A stretch of 64,000 nt of DNA from Ypsolopha sequella (taxonomy: Eukaryota > Arthropoda > Insecta > Lepidoptera > Ypsolophidae). The stretch covers positions 27,790,069-27,854,068 of the forward strand of contig OW203993.1 of assembly GCA_934047225.1 (NCBI GenBank). Reading direction: 5' to 3'. Made by a program: the position numbers and the translations under genes. Each line of letters opens with the position of its first letter. Position 1 is the first letter of the stretch. The notes under the pieces are model-generated. The model saw only the letters and a program-made list of their open reading frames with translations, searched no databases and was not told the DNA's origin. This document shows positions 42,086 through 54,085 of the stretch, piece by piece.

Positions 42086-43210
42086 TGTAGCGTTATTTTT
42101 TAAAAAAAAATTTCATGTTTTTAGCCACTACATATTCACGAACGTAATTTCGACCTAAATTTGGACTGTCACCAGGCAAGCCTGGTGACAGCCAAAAAAA
42201 GAGGTAAATCTGGATAAATAAACCGTATAATTTATCTTCAAATACACAAAAAAATAACAAAACCGAAGTAAGAAAAATATAGTACAAAACACAATAATAT
42301 CTAAAGAGTATCGGTACAAAGGAACTTATTAGATCAAAAAGGAAATTATGCTTAATTCCACTTATTTAGGATTTTGATTTCCTTTTAGCTTGAACGACGC
42401 ATTTGTTCATAAAATAATGGATTTTAAAATTTGGTGGCGAAACTAGTTTTTAGGATCCCAGAAACTAAGGTTGCACGGAAGTTTTGATAACTCTTAATCC
42501 GAAAGAAAAAGTAATATTAAGGTGTTACGAGCAATCGTTATCTAGCTTTACACTAAGGAATAAAAATAATTGATGCTGAATATTAGGCTACAGATACTAA
42601 AAACCTGGTAAGGGTCTCTTCGTGACTTTGGGTGTTTCCGGTGTTCCCGGGAGCAGTCGATGAAGCTTGGCGATTTCTATTTTAATATCGGAAGCTTTAG
42701 CTCACCAGGGACGTGGTCCTTACATCAGGCCTCAATAGGTACAACCGTACGAGATGGCGGATGGAATTCAAGTAGTAATGAATAATCAAACTGGGGAGAA
42801 CCAGAACCCTTAGAAAATCCCGAAGGGTCGTTGTAAAGAAATAAAACAACAGCGTCAAGATATGCTTATGAAATGAGGGAAAGGAAATTAACGTGTTGGA
42901 AACGGGACAAAAAGGATTTTCAGAGAATGAAACCAAAATTACACAAAACTTACCAGGAAATGCAGAAAAACTGGCTTACACAATGCTCAGAGCAAATGCG
43001 CTCTGTTTCTATTTTTCAAATACCAAATTTGTTATTTTGTAAAAGATTTATCCTTCCTCTGTCACGATCTTCTTTGATATGAGAAAAATAACAAAAAAAA
43101 TCTGACAAGATCATTCTAAATATTCGAATTCGAAAATTCAGAAAAGCAGCCAACGATAAAGAAAGACTAAAAATATATAAAAAGGTTGAATACTTGTAGC
43201 GAATGCTACA
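42086..43210 (-). repeat. TGTAGC LTR, copy 3 (1125 bp), probable 5' LTR
   Basis: Differs from copy 2 at only a handful of positions. On the minus strand it is followed by AACA and the primer-binding site, so it behaves as a 5' LTR. ATAT flanks its outer end (43211-43214). The body and 3' LTR of this element are not recognisable downstream. Confidence 0.8.
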
Positions 43211-43789
43211 ATATGTAGTTTGGAGATAAGCATATGTCGGTATTGTCTATAGATGTGTTACTTGTATTGCTCACGGAGAGTGAAATATTTGTTATCGCAT
43301 CTTCTTTGTTTTTATTCTCACCTTCCATTTTATTCATTGTATTGGGTGCTAACTATCGTTTTGTACTAGATGTAAAGTATCACAACGCGGCACTGAGATA
43401 TCACGCACACACACTACGAAGCACGCAGGTACAACGGGTCACCAGCACTGGCCACCGATCGACGATTTTATACAAGTCCAAGCTACCTGTGGCTAGCCGG
43501 GGGTCACATACGGCGCGATCGAGGATTTTGAACGTTTGGCTATCCGTTGAGTAATTTGAACTTCAATTTTAATAAAATGTTTTGCAGTTTAGTGTAATAA
43601 GCACGTCGGACCGCTGACCTGACCGTCAGCGATCCAAAAGGAAGATATGTATGTCAAAAAAATTTTTGAACATTATAAAGTTATGATAAATATTTGACTA
43701 TCAATAGAAAAATTGTAATTGATCTTGAATGGTGCGCTTGTCATATTATATGTTACATGGAAAAATCAAACAATTTAATTTTGTTTTAG
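43211..43789. other. No recognised gene
   Basis: A 106-codon plus-strand frame (43234-43554) has no motif I know. The rest is AT-rich flank of the DIRS-like element. Confidence 0.35.
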
Positions 43790-45787
43790 AGGTTTTCTCA
43801 GATGCATCATTAACTGGCTGGGTAATATCATGTAATAACATTAAATCACATGGCTACTGGACTGAACACGATAAAAAGTTTCATATTTAGAGCTTTTGGC
43901 AGCTTTTATTGGCTTAAAAACCTTCGCAGCACACTTAAATAAATGTGAAATTTTGCTGCGAATTGATAACACCACTCCCATAGCATACATTAATAGAATG
44001 GGTGGTACTCGCTATCCGCACCTGGATGATTTGGCAAGAAATTTATGGCAGTGGTGTGAAGACAGACAGATATGGGTTTTTGCATCCTACGTAAAGTCGA
44101 AGAAAATATTGAGGCTAATGAAGGGTCTAGACGTCGTCATTCGGGACTCGAATGGGGATTGTCTCACAAAGCATATAAAAATATAATCTGCAAATTTGGT
44201 TTGCCTGAAGTTGAGCTATTTGCAAGTAGAGCAAATGCTAAATGTGAAAAATACATATCATGGTGACCAGACCCTGATGCAATGACCATAGATACCTTCA
44301 CCATAGAAACTTGGGAAACTTATTCTTTTATGCCTTTCCCACATTCGCTCTTTTAAGCAGAATGCTACAAAAAAATTAAAAAGAGAGTGGAAGAGGTATT
44401 GTTGTGATGCCATGGTGGCGTTCACAACCATTGTACCCAATGTTTGAGTCAATGATTGTTTTGAATAAGATTATTTTCAATCCAGACTATAATTTGTTAC
44501 AATCTCCTTTCAGGGATCCACATCCTCTCCACAAGAACCTCACCTTGATAGCAGCTATATTATCAAGCAGTGCTTTTTGGGAAGAGGAATACCTTCAGCC
44601 TCAATGGAAATTATGTTATCATCCATATCAGACAAAACAAGAAAACAATATGAAGCTGCCATCAGAAAATGGTGTAACTTTTAAATCAAGAGGTGGATCC
44701 TTTGTCAGGTTTCGTACCCATAGTAATTAATTGTCTTACTGAAAAATTTAATCAAGGTATGCAATATGGCATTCTCAATTCATATAGGTTAGCCTTATCT
44801 CTAATTATTGGGCCTCACCTTGGCACTGACGAAAATATAAAAACATTTTTCAAAGGCATTTTTAGGATATTTAGACCAAAAAAGCCCAAATATAACCATA
44901 CATGGGACCATGGGACAAATAAAGCATTCTGATTTCTGATTTCATAGTATACTTCTGAAAAATAATTTATCTTTATACCCTAATGAAAATTTAAGTTTAG
45001 TGTTCCTAACTAAAAAGCTAGTAACTTTGTTGGCACAGCACATAGGGTTCAAACTCTGTCTCTTATATGTATAGATAACATAGTAATAAACGAAAATTTT
45101 TAGCATTAGACCAAAAAAGCCCAAATATACATGGGACCATGGGACAAATAAAGCATTGTGATTTCTGATTTCATAGTATACTTCTGAAAAATAATTCATC
45201 TTTATACCCTAATGAAAATTTAAGTTTAGTGTTCCTAACTAAAAAGCTAGTAACATTATTGGCCTTGGTTACAGCACATAGGGTTCAAACTCTGTCTCTT
45301 ATATGTATAGATAACATGGTAATAAACGAAAATGACATATGCATCAAAATCTCAGATATAATTAAAACATCCGGACCACGCAGTACACAACCAAGCCTTG
45401 TGTTACCTTATTTTATAAAAGATATTAATATTTGCCCGGCTACTACATTACTAGCTTATTTAGAAATTACAACAAAATCCAAGAAGTAATATTAAAAACC
45501 TTATAATTACATTTGAAAAACCACACCGTAGGGCTTTGACCACATCCATTAGCAGATGGATCACACAAACCCTGTCCTTTAGTGGTGTGGACGTGACTAA
45601 GTTAACCGCAAATAGTACTAGGCACGCAGCCACTTCCAAAGCATTTGAAGATGGAGTCACTATAGAAGTTATTAGAAAGACGGCAGGTTGTTCTAACAAC
45701 TCACTGACCTTTGGTCGGTTTTATAACATACCAATAATAAGGGATCAACATGCCTTTGCCAGAACTGTATGTTCTTATTTAAATTAG
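43790..45787 (+). pseudogene. DIRS/PAT-like retrotransposon remnant: RNase H and tyrosine recombinase
   Basis: RNase H-like part 43790-44190: VFSDASLTGWVIS, ELLAAFIGLKTFA, LLRIDNTTPIAYINRMGG. Linker 44180-44560: KFGLPEVELFASRANAKC, LLQSPFRDPHPLHKNLTL. Tyrosine recombinase 45229-45787: TAHRVQTLSLI (catalytic Arg), NSTRHAATSKAFEDG (His/Arg block), TFGRFYNIPI (catalytic Tyr). DIRS elements integrate with a tyrosine recombinase instead of an integrase. The gene has a stop after KKFHI, several frame changes and a 235-bp duplication, so it is dead. The RT domain proper is missing upstream. Confidence 0.85.
44872..45345. repeat. ~235-bp tandem duplication in the DIRS remnant
   Basis: The blocks starting TTAGACCAAAAAAGCCCAAA (44871 and 45104) both run through CATGGGACAAATAAAGCATT, AATTTAAGTTTAGTGTTCC and TAGATAACAT. 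The second copy keeps GGCCTTGGTTACAGCACA where the first lost bases. Confidence 0.9.
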
Positions 45788-45851
45788 TAATTTCTCATTA
45801 TAAATTTTATTAATGTTTTATTAAGTAGGTATACTTAAGTAAAATTACTTA

Positions 45852-46726
45852 GGGTCTGTTTCACAATGTACCGATAAAGTACTGAATAGCTATTCGACAC
45901 TTAAATTATTTGGAAGATAAAAGTTCCGGTTAAGAAAGTTTGCGTTTCACAATCACATTTCATTTGGCACATAACTATTTGAGACAAAGGAACACCAGAT
46001 ACACACGTTCCGTTTTTGAATGACATTTAATTACATAAAATTATAATGGACCTAAAACAATTATAAATCTACTTCAATTATATACCGGAAGTCTATTTTT
46101 ACTTTATGGTTCTGCATAGAAAAAGTTATTGCTCAATATTCCATCTAATCTTTTATTTTATTTTCAGGTGAACTTCTGGCTACGCCCAAAAAACCTTGCT
46201 TTGATAATACCAATGATGAGTAGAAGTGGACTAATTGGAAGCCAAAATCTCTGCGTTCCAAAAAACATCCTGCTTTGTTAAATTTAATTTAAAAAATTAT
46301 CAAAGTTGATTATTTATTTGTATGTTCAATACTATTCCAACGTCCTCTGCTTATAATAGATAATTAAAAAAGAAAGCTCCTTTAAGGCGCTAAAAATACG
46401 AAAAGGCCATTTGAAAGAGTTGCAGAGTCGAAATTAGAGATTGCCAGTTTGAATACCACACTATTTGTTCTGATAACCTCGATGTCTATAATAATACTTA
46501 TTATTTGCAAGAAATGTTTTTACTCGACTAAACAATAGATATAATTAACTCAAATGGATTTTGGATTATTGAAAACTGTTTATTTGTATTTTTAAAATGC
46601 TTTGTTTTTTCTTTCGCCGACACTATGTTTCAGATACCTGCGCTATTTGCCACTTTATCTGGCCAATAACCTTATGTAAGACTTTATGCGACGGAAAGCG
46701 CTATTTGACTGTTGTGAAACGCAACA
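45852..46726. mobile_element. Non-autonomous Harbinger-like element (~875 bp)
   Basis: Left GGGTCTGTTTCACAATG after TTA (45849-45851); right, reverse complemented, TGTTGCGTTTCACAAC next to TTA (46727-46729). TTA duplication and GTTTCACAA ends suggest PIF/Harbinger. It contains a short degenerate exon-like piece after TTATTTTCAG near 46167 but no transposase. Confidence 0.55.
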
Positions 46727-46729
46727 TTA

Positions 46730-47214
46730 ATAATAATAATAATAAATAGTGTTGCCCCCTGGCCGCCCCATGGTGGCTAGATAGGGGGCCCACAACGGCT
46801 ATCCTGTTTGATAGATCTCACATTTAGATTAAATGGTACCAAAGGCCTCTTCAATGTTGGCTTCGGCCCCATGAATGCCTTTCAAATGACCGGGTTCCTA
46901 TGGGCCCGTGGCTGAAAAGTGTACCTACATAATAATAATAAAATTCTTTATTGCCCAAGTATAATTTTTGTACACAGGTGAGCTTAATACTATTTAGTAC
47001 TTTCTACCAGCTAACCTTTAGCAATGGGGAAGTTGTTGGGGTAGTGCCATGATTTTCAAATGTTTACAATTGTATTAATAGATATATATCATATTTAAAT
47101 ACTCAGTAAATTATATTATACTACATGCTAATAAACAAAATAAATAAATAATTGATAAGTTCAAGTACTTATACCACTGAAATAATAATGAAATTCAAGA
47201 AATATTAACAAAAT
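46730..47214. other. Unclassified repeat-like sequence
   Basis: 46740-46930 is GC-richer (CCTGGCCGCCCCATGGTGGC, GGGCCCGTGGCTGAAAAGTG) and ends in (AATA)n, which resembles a LINE or SINE 3' end on the plus strand. AT-rich after that. Confidence 0.35.
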
Positions 47215-47570
47215 TCAAAATTATTCAAATTCAAATTCAAAATTCAAATAGTTCATTTTGCAAAGCAGGTATAAATATATACACTTTTTACACGTCAAAT
47301 TTAATCAAATAAAAAAAATATATGTAATAAAATAATAAATATACATGAACTAAATTAATGGTTTATTTAATTTATGTAGCAATATATATACAATTAAAAT
47401 GATAGGTAAAATATATATTATACAAGGTAAAATCGAATCAACTGCCCGAACCCATACCGGAGACCCGGCCAGGGACCAGGAACAAGGTTCAATGATCACC
47501 AACCGAGCCCCCAGCACGAATCCAGGCGGCCGACCAAATCCCATCATATATACTACATACTAATACATAT
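47215..47570 (-). repeat. 3' end of LINE family B (truncated copy)
   Basis: Matches 52545-52870 block for block, including CCCGAACCCATACCGGAGAC, AGGGACCAGGAACAAGGTTC and CCAGCACGAATCCAGGCGG. It begins with the TTCAAATTCAAAATTCAAA tail. No RT left. Confidence 0.8.
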
Positions 47571-47753
47571 AACAAAATATAAACTGCATGATCTTAAAGA
47601 AAAAGATCAACAAAACTCTACTCCAATGCCAGAATCACCGTATCCAAAACAAGGCAGCGAAGACGTGTGCTGGAACGGGTAATATTTTGTATTTTGACTA
47701 CTATTTGCCTTATTAGTTATTACTGTGCTATGCTGAAAATACATGATTCTTTT

Positions 47754-48194
47754 CTAAAAACAGTTTCCTTTTGTACGTACCATTACAAAATCTTCTAATG
47801 CTGAGTAATTAGCTTCAAATACTTCAACCAAGAAAGTACTTATAGTACACTTAGGTACTCTGAATAATTGTGACAGAGTACCTAATGAATCTCCAGTTGC
47901 CAAACATTTTAAAGTCTCTAATTTTGTGCGAGCAGGAATAGCACTACGCATTGTTGTATTTTGTCTTTGTATGGAAGAACCAAGTTTATCTAACAAATAA
48001 TAAAACGCAATATCTACTTAAAGTAATCTTCATTTCCTGTTTGTAACTCTAAACAAAGATTGTTAGATGCTCCGAGAACCTTTCTTCTTGCTGTCCATTT
48101 TTTGATCCAACACCTTTTTTACGAGGTTTTCTCAATATTTCTTGCCTCAGAAGAGCAGCAACGATCAACACACCCTCATTCACTGCACTCATGT
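47754..48194 (-). pseudogene. Harbinger/ALP1-like transposase N-terminal remnant
   Basis: KLETLKCLATGDSLGTLSQL, FRVPKCTISTFLVEVFEANY and ALEDFVMV form the HTH region of ALP1/HARBI1-like nucleases. Upstream on the same strand, MSAVNEGVLIVAALLRQEI (48194 on) and, across frameshifts, LDKLGSSIQRQNTTMR supply the N-terminus. The nuclease domain is missing. Confidence 0.65.
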
Positions 48195-48735
48195 TTGCAA
48201 ATGGAGAGAGAATTGAGTACAAGTATTGCGTAAGAAATTATTGTACGTGCTTTACATCAAGAAAAGTTTTGAAACGAAACTTGTCCCATAGATCAAGATT
48301 GTTAAGTGTTGTTTAGACGATGCAAGTCATTTATTGCGTCAATTTAATTGTATGCAACAGGCAAGAAACTTGCCTCGTGTAAATGGCGCTTAAGCTTCTC
48401 CAAAGCTTAGGGGTTGGTTTCTTGATTCAACTTTTTTTTCAGATCTTTATCTCATCCCTTCTAAGAGCTAGAGACCACTAGAGACCCATGACATACCTAC
48501 CGACAGACAGACAAACCGACATGAGGGACAGTGGAGTGACATAATTAAAGACACCATATTCGCCAGAACTCTTAATGAGCGCTATTCGCTGATAGTATCC
48601 TCATTTATTAATATATTCCAAAAAAATATATATCTTACCTCGTTCAATAATCCATGTCTTGAATTTAAAACATTTACCAAAATCAAATACACACAAAAGT
48701 TACAAGCGTTTCAAAGTCCTGGAGTGTTAATTCCA
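48195..48735. other. No gene seen
   Basis: Degenerate AT-rich sequence. A piece at 48470-48560 (GAGACCACTAGAGACCCATG) is GC-richer but carries no motif. Confidence 0.35.
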
Positions 48736-49674
48736 TTATTTACTTTTAATCGCTTGTAGTTTTTTTTTGTATTTGATTTTAGGAAATGTTTTACCAACGT
48801 CGACCAATTTTCCTCTTGCAACTGTAGAACGTCCATGAATAGAATTACTTTTTCTTATGGGCTTGGTATAGTAAGTGCCCATGGTCTCCTTTGGAAATAA
48901 TGTTACTATTTTTGCTGCGACCAAATTGTTTTCTTCATAAGTTTTTCGACTAAAATCAAAAACATTTGTAGATATTAATAAATAGAATTATTGATTCTCA
49001 ATAACAATTAAAGTACAATAGACTTCCAGCGTGATTATGGCTCAGATTCGTTCAACAGGTTAACAGTGCGCTATTTCAACAAAATAAAGGTTAGAAATCA
49101 AAGAAGATTATTTGTTTACCTACCTATTTATAAATGTATGTATAAAGATGTTTAACGATGATATCAGTTAACTGATTTAATTTTGAATTATCGAGCACCC
49201 CATAAGTTTGATAATATTTAAATATGCTGTTGCCACCTGTGATGTTTGAAGTAATGTATGGAGATCAAATTGAGAAAAATCTTCTTGGGCTAAATGGCCG
49301 GCTACTTTGCTCACCATGGGACTCACTACTGAGCTCATGACTCGATGTTGTAAGGATACTTGAGAATTGAACATCATCTAAGTTAATATTAAATCACTCG
49401 TGTTGGATTCAGTTGAAGCCTGTAAAATAACAAAAAAATAATAGGTATCTTTAAGTATAGTAAACATAGGGCATGCCGTCTCTATATTCATACTGTTGGT
49501 ACTTGCCTGTGCAGTTATTAATTCAGCAATTTTTTCTTGTAGGATTATCCGGGTTGCCAGGTATGGACGCAGTTCCTTTAAAGGGTCCGAGTTCAGTTTT
49601 AACAAAAGTTCAAAACTTATACCATTTTCTGCAAAAAAAAGCGAACAAGCATACAACATATAGAAATGGAACAT
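48736..49674 (-). pseudogene. SAM-like-domain orphan protein remnant
   Basis: Order on the minus strand: FELLLKLNSDPLKELRPYLA with RIILQEKIAELI (49674-49500, SAM-like helix pattern), DFSQFDLHTLLQTSQV (49280), and NNLVAAKIVTLFPKETMGTY YTKP followed by ARGKLVDVGKTFP (48940-48736). The same order occurs in a repeated arthropod protein family of unknown function that accompanies DNA transposons. Three frames with stops and probable introns between. Confidence 0.4.
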
Positions 49675-49675
49675 A

Positions 49676-50030
49676 ATTTATTCATTTATTATTTATTTAT
49701 TTATACATTACATTTAAAGTGCAGCTTTACAGAAACTTAAATCTAATACGCTGTACCTACTAAAATAATTTACAAATAACATTTGTATTTCCAAATACAA
49801 ATAACAATCAATTACACTATACTACTCTTTTTTGCATCTTTCTCACATAACCTCAGACGTTCACGAAACACGTTCATCAAACTATCAGCAAACAAAACAG
49901 ATCACACGTTGGATATGCTGACAGTAGTGTGTTTAGGCCCTCCAGAGCGCGGGGAAGCAGAGAACGACGTCGCACCAGTGTTCTAGCGGTGGGTTCGTGG
50001 AGCAGCTTGTGACTACGCGCATGTTAGCCA
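49676..50030 (-). mobile_element. LINE 3' fragment
   Basis: Minus strand ends in (AAATAAAT)n at 49680-49705. Upstream a frame reads RTLVRRRSLLPRALEGLNTL then LSAYPTCDLF, the usual end of Jockey-type LINE RTs. Short 5'-truncated copy inserted beside the orphan remnant. Confidence 0.5.
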
Positions 50031-50979
50031 TTGTTTATATTAACAAAAATATACCTATAGATATAGATGGTATAGTATGAGCTAAGGAAAAATTTTTGAC
50101 GTAGATGTGGAGCCTTGAGTACCTGACGCGTTTTATTTAATATCCATTCTTCTATCATCATCCCACTTTACATAAGCTAATAAAAGCGAAAAACAAAAAA
50201 AAAACAAAAAAGAAAAGTAATAATGTTGAAAATAAATTACTAAAAAGCTCTTAAAACTATTGTGTATAAACTGTGAAGCTTTAAATATAAATTGTGAAAA
50301 GCTTTTGAGAATACTGTGTTGATAATAATGAGTGGTAAAAACGGAAAAAGGCAAAACCAAGTCAATAGCGCAATAGTGCCAAAACAATGAGTGAACCATC
50401 TGTGACTGGAGCAAGGTTTAAGTGATTTAATTAATAGTACAAGTAAAACCATTGTACTACCAACACTCGATTCAAGTGTAGGAGCTATACACCTAGAAGC
50501 TCGCGAATAGTGCGGATGTGCAGGCTTTAGCATCAAAAAGCTCTTGGAATAACGTGGAAACTATAGCACAATGTGTACCATTCTTGGCAGCCAGTCACTG
50601 TATATCATAAAATATAAGAAAACACCAAATACTTATTGTATTTGAATTGACGTAATTATCTAAATACATAATAATGTTGAAAGATAAATAAAGTTAATTG
50701 AATTGACCGCCACGGGAATTATACAAAGAATGGACACCGTTGGAGATGACCTGGCCTGCTGTAATAGAGGATTTGACTATAACATAAATGCAGAGACTTG
50801 CATAGAGCCTTCAAAATTGCTGCCAATATGAGTAGTGATCTATATTTTACGGTATCAATTTACGCTGCAAAGAAGCATCGAATCCTGAAACAATTAAGAC
50901 TCAAGTTTATTGAATAGGAGATAATGGAGATCTTATGACAGAAGGTACCTATTTCAGATCCACACGCTAAGTCAATTGC
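50031..50979. other. No clear gene; possible gag relic
   Basis: ATGAGTGGTAAAAACGGAAA at 50326 opens a short basic peptide, then stops accumulate. The region from 50700 may be the decayed 5' part of the RTE LINE that follows. Confidence 0.35.
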
Positions 50980-52543
50980 CAGTGTGACTGGCACTTCACG
51001 AAAGGCTTGCTCGATATACTCCAATAGATATAGTCCAAAGGCTCCTATATTCTACACACGCTCCTAAGCCAACTGCCCGCGATCAGGACGACAAACGTGC
51101 ACCTTTGATCCGCCACTACACCGATAAACTCCCGGATGTCTAAATGGGCGAGATTAGCATAGCTCTTGAGCAGCTTAAAACAACAAGGCGCCAGGTGAAG
51201 ATGGCGTCACAACCGAACTCCTGAAAACTGGAGTTTACCCTATACTCAGACTGTCTGACAGCTATAGGACCTCTTTAATGTCGTCATTCGCATCGGAACT
51301 ATGCCAAAGGAGTGGAGCAGGAGCCTGTTTGTTTTTCAAGAAAGGGGACAAAATTCTACTGCAGAACTATAGGCCAATCGCGCTCCTGAGCCACACCTAC
51401 AAGGTTTTCTCAAGAGAAGAGTTATCACAAATCGTCTCGCCCAACGATTCGACGACTTCCAACCTTCAGCAGGCTGGGTTTCGAAAAGGCTACAGTACCG
51501 TGGACCATATCCACACGCTAAGGCAGATCATACAGAAAACGCAAGAGTAATATCAGCCTTTATGTCTAGCGTTTGTGGACTACGAGAAATCCTTGGACTC
51601 CATTGAAACTTGGTCTGTTCTGCAGTCCTTGCAGCGATGCCAAGTTGACTGGCGTTACGTGGAGATGCTGAAATGTCTGTATGACTCCGCTTCTATGTCC
51701 GTCCAAGTACAGGGTGTAATAACAAGACCGATACGCCTTGAGCACGGCGTGAGAGGGGGATGTTATTTCCCAAAAACTGTACCGCCGCGCTGGAGCACGT
51801 CTTTGAAACACTGGACTGGCATGGTCGGGGCATAAATGTGAACGGAGAGTACATTACACATCTTCGCTTTGCCGATGACATCGTCATAATGGCGGAATCG
51901 CTGCTAGAACTGGAGGAAATGATGCGCAGCCTAAGTGATTCTTCCAGACGAGTGGGCCTGCAGATGAACTTGGATAAGACTAAGGTCATGTTCAATTGTC
52001 ATGTCATCCAAAGGCCAGTAACCGTCGACAATGTCAGCATCGAAGTTGTTCAAAAATTTGTTTACCTGGGTCAAGCTATCCAGCTGTGTAAAAACAACTT
52101 CGACTCCGAGGCTGACAGAAGAATATGCTTGGGGTTGGCAGCATTCAGGAAGTTGCGTCACATATTTACGTCGCCAATACCGCAGTGCTTAAAGGCTCAA
52201 GTTTACAACAAGTGCGTCCTTCCAATGATGACGTACGGTGCTGAGACGTGGTCTCTTACCAAAGGCTTGATCCGCCGATTTAAGGTCACTCAACGAGCTA
52301 TGGAGCGGGCTATGGTTGGGTTATCTCTGATGGATAAAATCCGAAACGAAGATATCCGTCAGAGATCGAAGTTGACCGACATATCCTGCCGAATCAGTAA
52401 GTTGAAGTGGCAGTGGACTGGCCATATTTGTCGCCGACGTGATAACCGTTAGGGCCATAAGGCATTGGAATGGAGGCCACGTACAGCAAAGCGTAGCGTA
52501 GGCCACCCTCGTGCCCGCTGGACTGACGATCTGAAGGACGTCC
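50980..52543 (+). pseudogene. RTE-type LINE reverse transcriptase, 5' part
   Basis: Frames in order: KAPGEDGVTTELLK-like sequence near 51190, FFKKGDKILLQNYRPIALLS (51330), QAGFRKGYSTVDHIHTLRQI (51470), FVDYEKSLDSIETW (51575, Asp-containing motif with F-to-S change), LRFADDIVIMAESL (51865, FADD active site), NLDKTKVMF, MTYGAETWSLTKG, RNEDIRQRSKLTDI and KWQWTGHICRR. Several stops and a frameshift near 51760. RTE LINEs encode an APE nuclease and RT. It breaks off at 52543 and its last residues reappear at 53968. Confidence 0.85.
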
Positions 52544-52544
52544 A

Positions 52545-53963
52545 AAAATTCAAAATTCAAAAAGTTTATTTTGCAAAGTAGGTATATATAATACACGTTT
52601 CACAAGTCAAATTTTAATCTTATAAAAATATATGTAATAAAATAATAAATTTACATGAACTACTTAGATTAAATGTTTATTTAATTTATGTAGCAATATA
52701 TATACAATTAAAATTATAGGTAATATATTATTATACAAGGTGAAATCCAATCAACCGCCCGAACCCATACCGGAGACCCGGCCAGGGACCAGGAACAAGG
52801 TTCAATGATCACCAACCGAGCCCCCAGCACGAATCCAGGCGGCCGACCAAATCGCATCCTATATACTACATAGTAATAGGTTACATATATAAATACATGC
52901 CTACCTCCGCCCATTCGATTAGTCTTGCTAAGAAGAACGGGCAAGAAACTTGGCAAGATCATGTCTTTTTTTTTAACATAAACTTATACTATACATCCAA
53001 TTACTTATATCTACTTTAACCAAGGGATAAGAAAATACAAGACAGCAGGAGGAATTCAGGTTAATGAAAAAAGAATAACATATATATATCTTTGCCTACC
53101 TGTCTCATATAGTATATTTCCTTTTACAGTCTGTAATTAATTATGTTAACTCTTAAGAGGAATCAAAAGTTAGGAAATTATATTAATTAATTAAATTATT
53201 ACCTACTATCATCAAAATCAGTATTACTATAACACCATCATCCAAATATTTTATAATATGCCTTTTTCAGTAGGCCTTGCTTAATATACTGTTTAAACTT
53301 ATTCTCTGACAAAGTAAGGACCTCTTTTGGAAGTTTATTGTAAAATCTTATACCATGTCCTACGAAAGAGGTACTCACTTTGGCGAGTCTGATTTTTGGA
53401 AAAGCCAGTTTATACTTATTTCTGGTTTCCTTACAATGTTGCTCACCAAGCCTTGGGAGAGACTCAACATTTTTTCTGACATATCTAAGGACTTGGTAAA
53501 TATATTCACAAGGAACAGTTAATATATTAATTTCTTTGAACTTTTCTCTTAATGAATCCCGGTGCTTCATATTATAAATAGCCCGAATTGCTCTCTTCTG
53601 CAAAACAAAGACTGCGTCTGTATCCGCGGCTCTACCCCATAACAGCATGCCGTATGACATAATGCTGTGAAAGTAACTAAAATAGACTAGTCTAGCAGTA
53701 TCTACATCAGTAATTTGCCTTATGCGTCTAACAGCGTATGCGGCCGAACTAAGTCTACCACATAGGGCTTCTATGTAGGGACCCCACTGAAGACGAGAGT
53801 CTACCGTAATGCCCAAAAACTTAGTTTCGTTAACTAACTTCAGCTTGGACCCCTGCAAAAGCAAATTACAATCCACTTGAATTACATTTGGTAACGTGAA
53901 TTTTATACATTTTGTCTTTTTTGCGTTTAAAACTAAATTATTTACAGTAAACCAATCAAGCAC
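52545..53963 (-). mobile_element. LINE family B, 3' 1.4 kb, with RT C-terminus
   Basis: Tail (TTTTGAATTTTGAATTTT) at 52545-52563, 3' UTR shared with the copies at 5195 and 47215, then a 241-codon frame (53963-53238). The frame contains FTVNNLVLNAKKTKCIKFTL, KLVNETKFLGITVDSRLQWG, MSYGMLLWGRAADTDAVFVL, QKRAIRAIYNM, SFVGHGIRFYNKLP: thumb and C-terminal region of a Jockey-superfamily RT, open throughout. Truncated upstream of the YADD motif. It sits inside the RTE LINE. Confidence 0.85.
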
Positions 53964-53967
53964 CAGT

Positions 53968-54083
53968 GATAAAGTTGCGGGTGGCGGCTGGATGAGGATG
54001 ACTGAGGACCGCCAAGAGTGGCGTAATATGGGGGAGGCCTGTGTCCAGCAGTGGACGAATACGGGCTGATGGATGGATGGATA
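53968..54083 (+). pseudogene. RTE LINE C-terminus and 3' end
   Basis: AAAGTTGCGGGTGGCGGCTG reads KVAGGGWMRMTEDRQEWRNM and then GEACVQQWTNTG and a stop, the classic end of lepidopteran RTE proteins (GEAYVQQW). It ends in the (ATGG)n tail at 54068-54081. Together with 50980-52543 this is one element split by the LINE between. Confidence 0.85.
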
Positions 54084-54085
54084 GA

